A stretch of 64,000 nt of DNA from Pseudoxanthomonas sp. CF125. GTDB taxonomy: Bacteria > Pseudomonadota > Gammaproteobacteria > Xanthomonadales > Xanthomonadaceae. The notes under the pieces are model-generated. The model saw only the letters and a program-made list of their open reading frames with translations. It was not told the DNA's origin and ran no database searches. This document shows positions 1 to 8,783 of the stretch, one piece after another. The position numbers were made by a program, and so were the translations under genes. Within the stretch, counting starts at the first letter, position 1. The number at the start of each line of letters is the position of its first letter. The stretch spans positions 62,001 to 126,000 of the forward strand of contig NZ_FNLD01000001.1 in NCBI RefSeq assembly GCF_900104085.1, written 5' to 3'.

Positions 1-567
1 GCCCATCGGGAACACGTCGAGCAATCCGCCGCGAATGGCGAAATCGCCCGGGTCCAGCACCTGCGGCACGTTGCGGTAGCTGGCCGCTTCCAGGCGGCGT
101 TTTTCCTGGTCGAAATCCAGGGTCTGGCCGACTTTCAGGTCGAAGCTGCCGCCGACCACGTAGCGCAACGGCGGCAATCGTTGCATCAGGGTCTGCACCG
201 GCACCACCACCACGCCGCGCTTGAGGCCGGGCAGGGCATGCAGGGCGGCAAGCCGCTGCGAAATGATGTCCGGGTGCGGACTGAAACGGTCGTAGGCCAG
301 GGTTTCCCAATCCGGGAACGGGAATACCGGCAGGTCGCCACCTTCGCCCAGCAGGGTGTGCAGGTCCGATTCCAACTGGTGCGCGCCATGGGTATCGCGC
401 GTTACCACCAGCAGGGGACCGGTATGGGCCTCTGCTGCACGGGCCACCATCCAGGCCAGCGCGGTGGGGGAAACGGGCGCGCGCCACCAGGCACGCAATT
501 GGCCGCTACGGGGCAGCGGCGGGAGGGGGGAACGTGGGGCGCGCGGGGAATTGGGGTCGGTAGGCAT
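1..567 (-). CDS. mfd: Transcription-repair coupling factor Mfd, N-terminal part (runs off the left edge)
   Basis: The first 189 codons are present and the gene continues beyond base 1. Mfd displaces RNA polymerase stalled at DNA lesions and recruits UvrA. The visible part matches the UvrB-like N-terminal module: residues around 60-70 read as a GDLPVFPFPDWETL-type stretch, followed by FSPHPDIISQRL, and the left end reads DPGDFAIRGGLLDVFPMG, the conserved motif where the RIGGLLDVF-type strand of UvrB and Mfd lies. I start at the ATG at 567 (MPTDPNSPRAP). The first 20 residues are proline-rich and poorly conserved, so an alternative start is possible. None of the helicase motifs are inside the window. 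Confidence 0.9.
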   Translation of the reverse strand, partial: MPTDPNSPRAPRSPLPPLPRSGQLRAWWRAPVSPTALAWMVARAAEAHTGPLLVVTRDTHGAHQLESDLHTLLGEGGDLPVFPFPDWETLAYDRFSPHPDIISQRLAALHALPGLKRGVVVVPVQTLMQRLPPLRYVVGGSFDLKVGQTLDFDQEKRRLEAASYRNVPQVLDPGDFAIRGGLLDVFPMG

Positions 568-693
568 CGGCACACAAAACAGCAGCAGCGCCGGACGCGG
601 TTGCGTCCAGCGCAAGGAAGGACGCGCAGTTTAGCGTGCCCGGCGTCAGGGCCTGTCGACAGGCATGGGCAGCGGGACGATCCATGCCAATGT

Positions 694-763
694 CCTTGCA
701 GATCCGAGCAAGCTCGGATCTGCAAGGCAAAGGCAAGAGCAGCCGGGCAAGCCCGGCTCTACA
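694..763. repeat. Two REP-like palindromes between the methyltransferase and mfd
   Basis: Bases 694-709 and 712-727 are a perfect 16-bp inverted repeat (CCTTGCAGATCCGAGC and its complement) with only AA between them. Bases 737-763 carry a second palindrome ending GCCCGGCTCTACA, that is TGTAG on the minus strand. The second matches the element pair at 15098-15164. No T-run follows, so neither looks like an intrinsic terminator. The GTAG terminus matches the SMAG-type REP family described in Stenotrophomonas maltophilia. Confidence 0.7.
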
Positions 764-779
764 AAGTGCAGTCCGTTCG

Positions 780-1832
780 TTACGGCCGCGCTTCGAGCAC
801 CAGGTTGAACGGAGTCTCGGTAGCGCGCCGGAAGCGGCTGAAGCCACCCTCGTCGACCATGATCGCGCGCAGCCTCGCTTCTCCGGCCTGTGCGCCCAGC
901 GCGGGCCCGTGGCGCGCCAGTGACACCGGTACGCAGATCTGCGAAGAAGCGCCGTAATAAACCCGCCCGACCGGATTGAGGTTCTCCTCGACGCTGTCGC
1001 CGGCGAACGGCTCCACCAGCAGGCAATGGCCGTCGGCTTTCAGCGCCTGGCGTGCGTGCCGCGCGGCACCAGCGGGATCGCCCATGTCGTGCAGGCAATC
1101 GAAGAAGGCGATCAGATCGAAGTCGCCGTCTGCATAGCCCACGGCGTCCGCGACTTCGAAGCGTGCGTTGGCCACGCCGGCCGCTGCCGCGCGCTCGTTG
1201 GCGATGCGGATCGATTCGGGGTGGTAGTCGTAGCCGATGAATTGCGAATTCGGGTAAGTCTGCGCCATCAACACGGTACTGGCGCCGTGGCCGCAGCCGA
1301 CATCGGCGACTTTGGCGTTGCGGGCGAGTTTGTCCACCACTCCGTCCAGTGCGGGGAGCCATTCGCCGAGCAGGTGCGCGTGGTAGCCGGCCCGGAAGAA
1401 TCGCTCGGTGCCGTGGAACAGGCAGGGGTGGTGCTCGCCCCATTCCATGCCGGCGCCGCTGCGGAAATTCTCCAGAGTGCGGTCCAGGGTATGGAAGGTG
1501 TCCTCGACGATGTTGTAGGCGCCAGGCAGATCGACCGGGCCGTCCGGATCGGCCAGGCACAGGGCTTGCTCGTCGCTCAGCGTGTATCGGCCGCTATCGG
1601 CGTCGTAGCTCACGTAGCCGCCGGCGGCCTGGTTGCCCAGCCATTCGCGGATGTAGCGCTCGTGGGTGCCGGTGCGCGCGGCGAGTTCGGCGGGAGTGGC
1701 GGGTTCTTCGGCCAGGGCCCGGTACAGGCCCAGCCGGTCGCCTACCAGCATCAGGCTGGCGCTGATCGCCGCCCCCAGGTCGCCGACCGCTTTGCCCAGA
1801 AAGTCGTTGAGTTTTGCTTGGTCTATGTTCAT
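780..1832 (-). CDS. Class I SAM-dependent methyltransferase with N-terminal winged-helix dimerisation domain
   Basis: A 350-residue protein. Residues 1-90 form a winged-helix-like domain (GLYRALAEEPATPAELAART, then a HERYIREWL helix) typical of O-/C-methyltransferases of the Rv2258c type. The C-terminal half is a Rossmann methyltransferase with motif I VADVGCGHGAST, an acidic QFIGYDYHPE strand and a FDLIAFFDCLHDMGDP motif. The family methylates small molecules; the substrate cannot be told from sequence. I chose the ATG at 1832 (MNIDQAK) because GGAAGAG lies just upstream and the additional upstream residues look non-homologous. It stands alone between REP elements and a GNAT gene. Confidence 0.8.
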   Translation of the reverse strand: MNIDQAKLNDFLGKAVGDLGAAISASLMLVGDRLGLYRALAEEPATPAELAARTGTHERYIREWLGNQAAGGYVSYDADSGRYTLSDEQALCLADPDGPVDLPGAYNIVEDTFHTLDRTLENFRSGAGMEWGEHHPCLFHGTERFFRAGYHAHLLGEWLPALDGVVDKLARNAKVADVGCGHGASTVLMAQTYPNSQFIGYDYHPESIRIANERAAAAGVANARFEVADAVGYADGDFDLIAFFDCLHDMGDPAGAARHARQALKADGHCLLVEPFAGDSVEENLNPVGRVYYGASSQICVPVSLARHGPALGAQAGEARLRAIMVDEGGFSRFRRATETPFNLVLEARP

Positions 1833-2009
1833 GTGCGGCTCTTCCCGATGGTGGCGCGGCGGTGCCTGCCGCAGGCCCCCCATCAGGCGCAACGCATTTG
1901 CGGGAAACAAGCGGACAGGACGACCACGAATCGTCCCGCACGCTGTTCTAGACGTGGCGATCGATTACGGAATCGTTTCTGTTTCCGCCCCTGCCGACCG
2001 CCAATCCGC

Positions 2010-2552
2010 TTATTCGTTGAGATCCAGCACCACCCGCACCAGGCCGGGGGTATCGTCCTCGCGCATGCGCTTGAAACCCAGCGACTGGGCCAGTTGCAGC
2101 ATGGGATGGTTGTGGTCCAGCACATCGCCGTACAGGCGGTCCAGCTTCTTGGTCTTGGCCCATTTCACCAGTTTGCGCATGAGCTGGCGGCCCAGGCCCT
2201 GGCCGGCGATGAAATGGCTGACCAGGATGGCGAACTCCGCTTCGCGCGTACGCGGGGTGATGGAGGCGCGCGCGACCGCGCCCACCAGTGCTTCGCCGGG
2301 CGGCAGGTTTTCGGCGGCGACCAGCGCGAACTCGTTGCGCGGATCGGGATGGCACAGGCGGTGCGCCATTTCCGGGGTCAGTTCCTTCAGCGCATACAGG
2401 AAGCGCTGGCGCACTTCCTCGGGGCCCAGCAGCACGAACGCGCCCTGGATGGGTTCGGCGTCCTCGGGACGGATAGGGCGGATGAGCAGTTCGCGCCCAT
2501 TGGGCATGCGGAAGTGCTCGTGCCAGGGCGGGAGACGTTTATGGCCATTCAT
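2010..2552 (-). CDS. GNAT-family N-acetyltransferase
   Basis: A 180-residue single-domain GNAT protein. The acetyl-CoA binding loop is visible as FIAGQGLGRQLMRKL (around residues 113-127), preceded by AEFAILVSH and followed by LDHNHPMLQLAQSLGF, the usual beta5-alpha4 region. The N-terminal RPIRPEDAEPIQ is the pattern seen in the acetyltransferase domain of Pat/YfiQ-type protein acetylases, but the acyl-CoA-synthetase-like domain of those enzymes is missing here. The acceptor, protein lysine or small amine, is unknown. Confidence 0.8.
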   Translation of the reverse strand: MNGHKRLPPWHEHFRMPNGRELLIRPIRPEDAEPIQGAFVLLGPEEVRQRFLYALKELTPEMAHRLCHPDPRNEFALVAAENLPPGEALVGAVARASITPRTREAEFAILVSHFIAGQGLGRQLMRKLVKWAKTKKLDRLYGDVLDHNHPMLQLAQSLGFKRMREDDTPGLVRVVLDLNE

Positions 2553-2613
2553 GACAGGCGTATGTTCCCAGATTTGCGGTGAACGATTGCTCTAGCGCGG
2601 CGCCCGCCGGAGT

Positions 2614-3567
2614 TCACGTGGCCTGCTTTTTGCCGCGCAGGCGCGAAAACAGCGTCACCACCGCCACTACCACGCTACCCGCCACGATGCCGACGGCGGC
2701 ATCGAACAGCATGGATACCAGCGTGCCCAGCGGGCCCTGAATGTAAGGCTCGATGAAATGATGCAGCGGGGGCAGGCCGTGCACCAGGATGCTGCCGCCG
2801 ACCAGGAACATGGCGGCGGTGCCGGCGATGGACAGGAACTTCATCAGGTAGGGTGCGCTGCGCAGAATGCCGGTACCGAAGGCGCGCTTGAAGCGGGCCC
2901 AGCCGCCGTCGCCCGCATCCCGGTTCAGCGCCAGGCCGGCATCGTCCAGCTTCACGATGCCCGCCACCAGCCCGTACACGCCGATGGTCATGACCAGTGC
3001 GATGGCCACCAGGGTGAGCAGCTGTTCGGTCAGGGTCCGCCCGGCCAGGGTGCCCAGCGAGATCACGATGATCTCCGCGGACAGGATGAAGTCGGTGCGG
3101 ATGGCGCCGCCGATCTTGTCCTTTTCGAACGCGACCATGTCCACGGTCTCGTCCTTCACCGCCTGCACCAGTTCGTTATGGTGTTTGTTCTCTTCGTCTT
3201 TGCCGTGCAGGAACTTGTGCGCCAGCTTCTCCACGCCCTCGAAGCACAGGAAAGCGCCGCCCAGCATCATCAGCGGCGTCACCAGCGGGATGTTGTAGCC
3301 CTTGCCGTGCAGCCAGCCTTCCAGCGCACTGATCGCCAGCGCGGCCGGCACCAGGATGGCCTTGTTGACCAGCGAACCCTTGGCCACCGCCCACACCACC
3401 GGCAGCTCGCGGTCGGCGTTGACGCCGGTGACTTGCTGCGCGTTCAGCGCCAGGTCGTCGCCCAGCACGCCCGCGGTCTTCTTGGCGGCGACTTTGGTCA
3501 TCAGCGACACGTCGTCCAGCAAGGTGGCGATGTCGTCGATCAGGGCGAACAGGCTGGATCCGGCCAT
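2614..3567 (-). CDS. yedI: DUF808 (YedI-like) inner-membrane protein
   Basis: A 317-residue polytopic membrane protein. It opens with MAGSSLFALIDDIATLLDD, the signature start of the DUF808/YedI family, followed by an MTKVAAKKTAGVLGDDLA stretch. Several hydrophobic segments follow, including ones near residues 70-85, 100-115, 165-210 and 245-295, with GGAFLCFEG between them. The family's function is not established. No operon partner is evident; rlmJ lies 54 bp upstream on the same strand. Confidence 0.85.
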   Translation of the reverse strand: MAGSSLFALIDDIATLLDDVSLMTKVAAKKTAGVLGDDLALNAQQVTGVNADRELPVVWAVAKGSLVNKAILVPAALAISALEGWLHGKGYNIPLVTPLMMLGGAFLCFEGVEKLAHKFLHGKDEENKHHNELVQAVKDETVDMVAFEKDKIGGAIRTDFILSAEIIVISLGTLAGRTLTEQLLTLVAIALVMTIGVYGLVAGIVKLDDAGLALNRDAGDGGWARFKRAFGTGILRSAPYLMKFLSIAGTAAMFLVGGSILVHGLPPLHHFIEPYIQGPLGTLVSMLFDAAVGIVAGSVVVAVVTLFSRLRGKKQAT

Positions 3568-3621
3568 GGGGCGTCAGTGCGGCGAACGAAGGAGCCGCGA
3601 TTCTCGCACAGGACCCATGCA

Positions 3622-4479
3622 TCAGCCCTCGGCGCGCAGCCATTCCAGGCGGGTGGCTGCACCGGCTTCGCCCAGCGCCTTCTTCAGCAGCGGCAGCGCG
3701 GGGGCGATGTGCTGGTCGAACTGCCAGGGTGGGTTCAGCACCAACAGGCCGCTGCCGTTCAAGCGCAACGGCGAGTCGTCGGCGCGGATCTGCAATTCGG
3801 CCAATAGCACCGATTTGGCCGGTAACGCGGCGGCTTTGCGGAAGAACGGCTGCAAGATGCGGCGCTGCTTGATGGGGTACCAGATCGCATAGGTCGCCTG
3901 CGGCCAGCGCTCAAGCGCTTCGCGCACGGTGGAGATGATCTGCGGATATTCGTCGTCCTGCACTTCGTACGGCGGGTCTATCAGCACCAGCCCGCGCGCG
4001 AACTTGGTTGCGCCTTGTTTCGGCGGCAACATCGCCTTGATCGCCGCATAGCCGTCGCGCGCATGCACGGCCACGCGTGGGTCGTGGGCGAACAATTCCT
4101 TCAGCGCCGCCGCTTCTTCCGGCTGCAGTTCGCAGGCCGCTAGCCGGTCCTGTTCGCGCAGGGCTTGCGCAACCAGCAGCGGCGAACCGGGGTAGGCGAT
4201 CAGCGCGCCGACCGGATTGTTGGCTTCCACCGCCCGCAGATAGCGTTCCACCACTTCAGGCATCTTCGCTTCGCCCATCAGCCTGAGGATGCCGGCGTCG
4301 GCCTCGCCGGTCTTGCGGCTCTCCGGCGCGGCCAGCAGGTAGCGCCCGCGTCCGGCGTGGGTGTCGAGCACGAAGAACGGCGCGTCCTTGCGTTTCAGTG
4401 CGTCCAGCAAAGCCAGCAACACGATGTGCTTGAGGACGTCGGCGTGGTTGCCGGCGTGGAAGGCGTGCTTGTAATTCAT
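3622..4479 (-). CDS. rlmJ: 23S rRNA (adenine2030-N6)-methyltransferase RlmJ
   Basis: A 285-residue protein beginning MNYKHAFHAGNHADVLKH, the characteristic RlmJ N-terminus. It contains the SAM-binding DTHAGRGRYLL region, an LVLIDPPYE catalytic motif (N6-adenine methylase NPPY-type, here DPPY) and a YAIWYPIK strand. RlmJ modifies A2030 in 23S rRNA. I start at the ATG at 4479: it fits the family exactly and the in-frame extension upstream has no conservation. It diverges from creB with only about 30 bp between the two starts, so both promoters must overlap the 5' ends. Confidence 0.93.
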   Translation of the reverse strand: MNYKHAFHAGNHADVLKHIVLLALLDALKRKDAPFFVLDTHAGRGRYLLAAPESRKTGEADAGILRLMGEAKMPEVVERYLRAVEANNPVGALIAYPGSPLLVAQALREQDRLAACELQPEEAAALKELFAHDPRVAVHARDGYAAIKAMLPPKQGATKFARGLVLIDPPYEVQDDEYPQIISTVREALERWPQATYAIWYPIKQRRILQPFFRKAAALPAKSVLLAELQIRADDSPLRLNGSGLLVLNPPWQFDQHIAPALPLLKKALGEAGAATRLEWLRAEG

Positions 4480-4509
4480 GGGGCAAGCATAACGTTTATG
4501 CTTCGCCCC

Positions 4510-5187
4510 ATGCCCCTGATCCTCATTGCCGAAGACGAACCCGCCATCGCAGATGCGGTCTTGTACGCGCTGCGCAGCGAGGGCCTGGACGCCGAACACT
4601 GCCTGCTGGGCCGCGAAATCGCACCGCGCGTGCGCCAGGGCGGGGTCGATGTGGTGGTGCTGGACGTGGGTCTGCCGGACCGCAGCGGTTTCGATGTATG
4701 CCGCGAACTACGCGGTTTTAGCGAAGTGCCGGTGATCTTCCTGACCGCGCGCAACGACGAGATCGACCGCGTGCTGGGACTGGAGCTGGGAGCCGACGAC
4801 TACATGGCCAAGCCGTTCTCGCCGCGCGAGCTGGTGGCGCGGGTGCGCGCGCGCCTGCGTAGAAGCCAGGCCGGACCAGCGGATGCGAAGGAGCAGGCGC
4901 AAGGCGACTTCGAGCTGGACCGCGAAGGCCACCGCATCCGTTTCCGCGGCAACGCACTGGAACTCACCCGCTACGAATACATGCTGCTGGCGGCCTTGCT
5001 GCACCGCCCTGGCGCCATTCTCAGCCGTGCGCAGCTGATGGATCGGGGCTGGGACAGCGATGCCGACAGCGCGGACCGCACCGTGGACACCCATATCAAG
5101 ACCCTGCGCGCGAAGCTGCGCGCGGCCGGTGCCGAGAACGATCCGATCCGCACCCATCGCGGCCTCGGCTACGCGCTGGAGATCTGA
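4510..5187 (+). CDS. creB: Response regulator CreB (OmpR/PhoB family)
   Basis: A 225-residue two-domain response regulator. The receiver has the acidic pair in IAEDEPAIAD, phospho-acceptor D52 in VVVLDVGLPDRSGF, and K101 in DYMAKPFSPREL. The C-terminal winged helix contains LTRYEYMLLAALL and VDTHIKTLRAKL, ending in THRGLGYAL. The downstream CreC-type kinase and CreD-type membrane protein identify it as CreB. An in-frame ATG at 4498 would add four residues (MLRP); I prefer 4510 because the receiver starts directly with MPLILIAEDE. Neither start has a clear Shine-Dalgarno sequence. Confidence 0.9.
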   Translation: MPLILIAEDEPAIADAVLYALRSEGLDAEHCLLGREIAPRVRQGGVDVVVLDVGLPDRSGFDVCRELRGFSEVPVIFLTARNDEIDRVLGLELGADDYMAKPFSPRELVARVRARLRRSQAGPADAKEQAQGDFELDREGHRIRFRGNALELTRYEYMLLAALLHRPGAILSRAQLMDRGWDSDADSADRTVDTHIKTLRAKLRAAGAENDPIRTHRGLGYALEI

Positions 5188-6617
5188 TGCGCCTGGGCTT
5201 GCGCTTGTTCCTTGGGTTCTTCCTGATCGTCGGGTTGGCGGCGTTTTTCGTGATGCGCGTGTTCGTAAACGAGGTGAAGCCGGGCGTGCGCCAGGCCATG
5301 GAATCCACGCTGGTCGATGCGGCCAACGTGCTGGCGGTGATGGCGACGGAGGACATGAAGGCCGGGCGGATCGCCAGCGGCAAGTTCGTACGCGATCTTG
5401 AAGTGGCGCGACAGCGCGACCTGCGCGCCACCATCTGGCAATTCCCCAAGCGCCATGTGGATTACCGCATTACCGTGACCGACGAGAAGGGCATCGTCGT
5501 ATACGACTCGGAGGGCCGCGACCTGGGCCGCGACAATTCGCGATGGAACGACGTCTACCGCACTCTGCATGGCCAGTACGGTGCCCGTTCCAGCCCGCTG
5601 GTGCCCGGGGACAGGGAAAATACGGTGATGCACGTGGCCGCGCCCTTGCGCGACGGCAACCGCATCATCGGCGTGCTTACCCTGTCCCAGCCGAACGCCA
5701 GCATCGATCCGTTCATCACCGCCAGTCAGCGCAGCATCATGCGCCAGGGCGCGTGGCTGATCGGGCTGTCCGCATTGATCGGCTTGCTGATGACCTGGTG
5801 GCTGATGCGCGGCATCAACCGCCTCAACCGCTATGCGCAGGCGGTCAGCGCAGGCGAACGGGTGCCGCCCCTGCCATCGCGGCGCGATGAAATAGGCGAT
5901 CTGGGACGTGCGGTCGAAACCATGCGCCGGAAGCTGGAAGGCAAGGCGTATGTCGAGCAATACGTGCAGTCGCTGACCCACGAGATGAAGAGTCCGCTGG
6001 CGGCGATCCGCGGCGCGGCCGAGCTGTTGCAGGAATCCTTGCCGGAGGAAGACCGCAAGCGTTTCGCGCACAACATCCAGACCCAGGAGCAGCGCCTCAC
6101 CGAAACCATCGACAAGCTGCTGGCGCTGGCGGAAGTGGAACAGCACGGCTGGCTGCAGAAGCTGGAGCCGGTGAATGTCGCTTCGTTGCTGACCGAGTCG
6201 GGCGAGGACGTGTCGGCGAAACTGGCGGCATCCGGACTTGTCCTGTCGGTGGACGTCCACGATCAGCAGGCGACGATACAGGGGGATCCCTACCTGCTGC
6301 GGCAGGCGGTTTCCAATCTGCTGGACAACGCCATCGCATTCTCGCCTGCGGGCGGCACGATCTCCCTGTCCAGCAGCACGGTCGACCGGTACATCGAGAT
6401 CCGGGTCGCCGATGAAGGCCCTGGCGTCCCGGACTACGCGCGGGACCGCGTTTTCGAACGCTTCTATTCGCTGGCGCGTCCGTCGACTGGCCTGCGCAGT
6501 TCGGGTCTGGGGTTGCCGTTCGTGCGTGAAGTGGCCCGATTGCATGGAGGCGAGGCGGAACTCACTTCGCTGGAAGGCGGTGGCGCGCTGGCTACGTTGC
6601 GGTTGCCCAAGGTCTGA
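5187..6617 (+). CDS. creC: Sensor histidine kinase CreC
   Basis: A 476-residue inner-membrane kinase. Membrane segments lie near residues 4-23 and 189-206, enclosing a periplasmic sensor domain. A HAMP-like linker (NRLNRYAQAVSAGE) precedes the H-box SLTHEMKSPLAAIRG with phospho-accepting His265. N-box (LLDNAIAFSPAGG), G1 (VADEGPGVPD) and G2 (SSGLGLPFVREV) motifs are all present. Its ATG shares one base with the TGA of creB (TGATG), so the two are translationally coupled. CreC homologues control CreB and, in relatives such as Aeromonas and Stenotrophomonas, beta-lactamase expression. Confidence 0.92.
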   Translation: MRLGLRLFLGFFLIVGLAAFFVMRVFVNEVKPGVRQAMESTLVDAANVLAVMATEDMKAGRIASGKFVRDLEVARQRDLRATIWQFPKRHVDYRITVTDEKGIVVYDSEGRDLGRDNSRWNDVYRTLHGQYGARSSPLVPGDRENTVMHVAAPLRDGNRIIGVLTLSQPNASIDPFITASQRSIMRQGAWLIGLSALIGLLMTWWLMRGINRLNRYAQAVSAGERVPPLPSRRDEIGDLGRAVETMRRKLEGKAYVEQYVQSLTHEMKSPLAAIRGAAELLQESLPEEDRKRFAHNIQTQEQRLTETIDKLLALAEVEQHGWLQKLEPVNVASLLTESGEDVSAKLAASGLVLSVDVHDQQATIQGDPYLLRQAVSNLLDNAIAFSPAGGTISLSSSTVDRYIEIRVADEGPGVPDYARDRVFERFYSLARPSTGLRSSGLGLPFVREVARLHGGEAELTSLEGGGALATLRLPKV

Positions 6618-6659
6618 TCCAATAGGGCATCGTAGTAATTGGACGTCATCCAGGTAGGA

Positions 6660-6758
6660 CGTCATCCCAGCGCAAGCTAGGATCCATCTTGATCTTGCTC
6701 CAGATATTCCAGTGCAAGGGCAAAGTCAAAATGGATCCCAGCTTGCGCTGGGATGACG
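6660..6758. repeat. Long inverted repeat between creC and creD
   Basis: Arms 6660-6687 and 6731-6758 are 28 bp each with one mismatch, separated by 43 bp. The core of each arm is itself palindromic (GTCATCCCAGCG ... TGCGCTGGGATGAC). A related palindrome occurs at 48942-48969. A partial third copy (GGACGTCATCC) lies at 6641-6650. This looks like a dispersed repeat; as RNA it would form a long hairpin that could separate creBC from creD transcription. Confidence 0.75.
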
Positions 6759-6806
6759 ACGGTTTTTTTGGAAGACGACTGGGGGAAACCTCGAACTATT
6801 CCCGAC

Positions 6807-6822
6807 TTCACACAGACTTCAA
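6807..6822 (+). promoter_or_regulatory. Candidate CreB binding site (cre tag) upstream of creD
   Basis: The sequence TTCAC-ACAGAC-TTCAA matches the published CreB tag TTCAC-N6-TTCAC at 9 of 10 specified bases. It lies 68 bp upstream of the creD start codon, downstream of the inverted repeat. This implies that creD has its own CreB-controlled promoter, as known for creD in enterobacteria. No equally good site is seen before creB. Confidence 0.65.
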
Positions 6823-6889
6823 ATTCGCCTCAAACCTTCCACACAAGCCCGCTTCAGGCTATGCCCGTGTTCAATCCGGGGCAAAATCC

Positions 6890-8299
6890 ATGAAGTCGTT
6901 CAAACTGTTGTTGCGCTTCCTTACCGTCGGCGGTCTGGTGCTGTTGCTGCTGATTCCGCTGCTGATGATCCGCGGGACCATCAGCGACCGAGAACAATAC
7001 CAACAGCAAGCCACCGAACGCGTTTCCCAAAGCATGGCCGGGCCGCAGCAGTTCATCGGACCGCTGCGGGTGGTGCCGTACAAGGAAACCCGCGTCGCCG
7101 ACACCCTCAACGCGGCCGGCAAGCCCGAGCGTAAGGCCGAGGTCGTGGAAGGCTATCTCTACCAGACGCCGAAAACGTTGCTCGTACAAGGCAGCCTCAA
7201 ACCCGATACCCGTCGCATCGGCATCTACGACGTGCGCGTGTTCGAGTGGCAGGCTGGCGTGCAGGCCGGTTTCGAACCACTCGAGCTGCCTGCGGTGGAA
7301 GGCCGGGTCTATGGCGAGCCCACGCTGGTGATAGGCCTGGCGGACGTGCGCGGCGTGGTCGGTTCGCCGGACTTCAAGGTGGACGGTCGCCCGGTGGCGA
7401 TGGAGTCGGGTACCGCCAGTCTCGCCGGACGCATGAGCGGCATGCACGCGGGCCTGCCGCAGGCGGCCGGTATCGCGCTGCCGGCCAGCCAGGTGATCGC
7501 CAATTTCCGGCTCAATGGCACCCAGGCGCTAGGCATCAGTCCGATCGCCGACAGCAACCGGATCACCATCGGCTCGACCTGGCCGCACCCGCTATTCGGT
7601 GGCAGTTTCCTGCCCAATCGCAAACAGATCCGTGCCGATGGATTTTCCGGCGACTGGGAAATCTCGTCGCTGGCCAGCTCGGCGCAATCGCAGCTGGGCG
7701 AGCAACTGAGCAAAGGGGAAGGCTCGTTGACCCGCCGCAGTCTGCGTAGCTACCGCGGGGACAGCAAAGAACTCTCCCCGGCCGCGGCGCCTTCGCCGTC
7801 CGGCGTCGATACTGGGATCGACAGTGTGGACATCAGCCTGGTCGATCCGACCGATGTCTACACTCAGGTCGATCGCGCCAGTAAGTACGGCATCCTGTTC
7901 GTGGTGCTCACCTTCGTGGCCTTCGGTCTGTTCGAGCTGATCAAGCGCCTGCCCATCCATCCCTTGCAGTATTTGCTGGTGGGCCTTGCGCTGGCGATTT
8001 TCTTCCTGTTGCTGCTCAGCCTGTCCGAGCACCTGGAGTTCGTGAAGGCCTACCTGATATCGGCGGTCGCCTGCATAGGCCTGCAGTTCGTCTATCTGTC
8101 GGGAGTGCTGAGAAGCTGGCTGCGCGCCAGCGGGTTCGCAGTGATGCTCACCGCGCTCTATGGCGTGCTCTACAGCCTGCTGATCTCCGAAGACAACGCC
8201 TTGCTGATGGGTTCGCTGCTGCTGTTCGGCATCCTGGCCGCGATCATGTGGATCACGCGCAAGGTGGACTGGTACGAACTCGGTTCCTCGCTGCGCTGA
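6890..8299 (+). CDS. creD: CreD-family inner-membrane protein
   Basis: A 469-residue protein. The N-terminal membrane segment (LTVGGLVLLLLIPLLMI) is followed by the family motif REQYQQQATERVSQSMAGPQ, a large periplasmic domain of about 330 residues containing the FRLNGTQALGISPIA and GSFLPNR stretches, and a cluster of about five C-terminal membrane helices ending in YELGSSLR. CreD is an output of CreBC and is linked to envelope stress and colicin tolerance in E. coli. I start at the ATG at 6890; the in-frame extension to 6689 runs through the dispersed repeat and is not conserved-looking. Confidence 0.9.
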   Translation: MKSFKLLLRFLTVGGLVLLLLIPLLMIRGTISDREQYQQQATERVSQSMAGPQQFIGPLRVVPYKETRVADTLNAAGKPERKAEVVEGYLYQTPKTLLVQGSLKPDTRRIGIYDVRVFEWQAGVQAGFEPLELPAVEGRVYGEPTLVIGLADVRGVVGSPDFKVDGRPVAMESGTASLAGRMSGMHAGLPQAAGIALPASQVIANFRLNGTQALGISPIADSNRITIGSTWPHPLFGGSFLPNRKQIRADGFSGDWEISSLASSAQSQLGEQLSKGEGSLTRRSLRSYRGDSKELSPAAAPSPSGVDTGIDSVDISLVDPTDVYTQVDRASKYGILFVVLTFVAFGLFELIKRLPIHPLQYLLVGLALAIFFLLLLSLSEHLEFVKAYLISAVACIGLQFVYLSGVLRSWLRASGFAVMLTALYGVLYSLLISEDNALLMGSLLLFGILAAIMWITRKVDWYELGSSLR

Positions 8300-8306
8300 G
8301 GTCGGG

Positions 8307-8744
8307 ATGGTCAATGCGCAGACATTGCACCGTCGCGCCGTAAGGGTGCTGCCGGAGGTCATCAAGACCTCCGGCGTGCTGCTGGATACGCCGGAACAGA
8401 GCAGGCTTGCGGCGATGCTGTTTCCATTCCGGCGCAGATCTAGTGGGGCGGTGCTGTTTCGCCTGTCCGAAGAGATAATCGGGGCGATGGCGGACGAGCC
8501 GCTGGCCTTCCTCAGTGCTGCCACGCGGGCCAGGAACGGTATCGGCCGCCAACGCGAGCCATTCGTCTATCGGGAATGGCGTGCGGCACGGCTTCCCGGC
8601 AACTGGTTTGGCGTTCGGACAAACCGCTCCGATGGACCCCACGCCCGACCTTGGCACGCCTACTTCACCAACAGAACGGACGGCAAGGCATCGTTGGTAG
8701 TGATTCCTGACGAACGCATAGTCGCCTACGTTTGGCGCGACTAG
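8307..8744 (+). CDS. Hypothetical protein downstream of creD
   Basis: A 145-residue protein I do not recognise. It begins seven bases after the creD stop with GAGGT just upstream, which suggests co-transcription. It has no signal peptide or membrane helix; it is arginine-rich in the middle and ends VVIPDERIVAYVWRD. A 176-codon open frame covers the same bases on the other strand, but that frame has no ribosome binding site and a low-complexity translation, so I favour this one. The function is unknown. Confidence 0.5.
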   Translation: MVNAQTLHRRAVRVLPEVIKTSGVLLDTPEQSRLAAMLFPFRRRSSGAVLFRLSEEIIGAMADEPLAFLSAATRARNGIGRQREPFVYREWRAARLPGNWFGVRTNRSDGPHARPWHAYFTNRTDGKASLVVIPDERIVAYVWRD

Positions 8745-8783
8745 ATTTGTCCGTGAGATGTCTTCTTCGAGAACAGCTTGCAC

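Noticed and set aside
8253..8783. A 176-codon minus-strand frame opposite the gene after creD
   Set aside because: It overlaps the creD end and the plus-strand frame, which has a good ribosome binding site. Its translation is rich in Arg and Pro without motifs.
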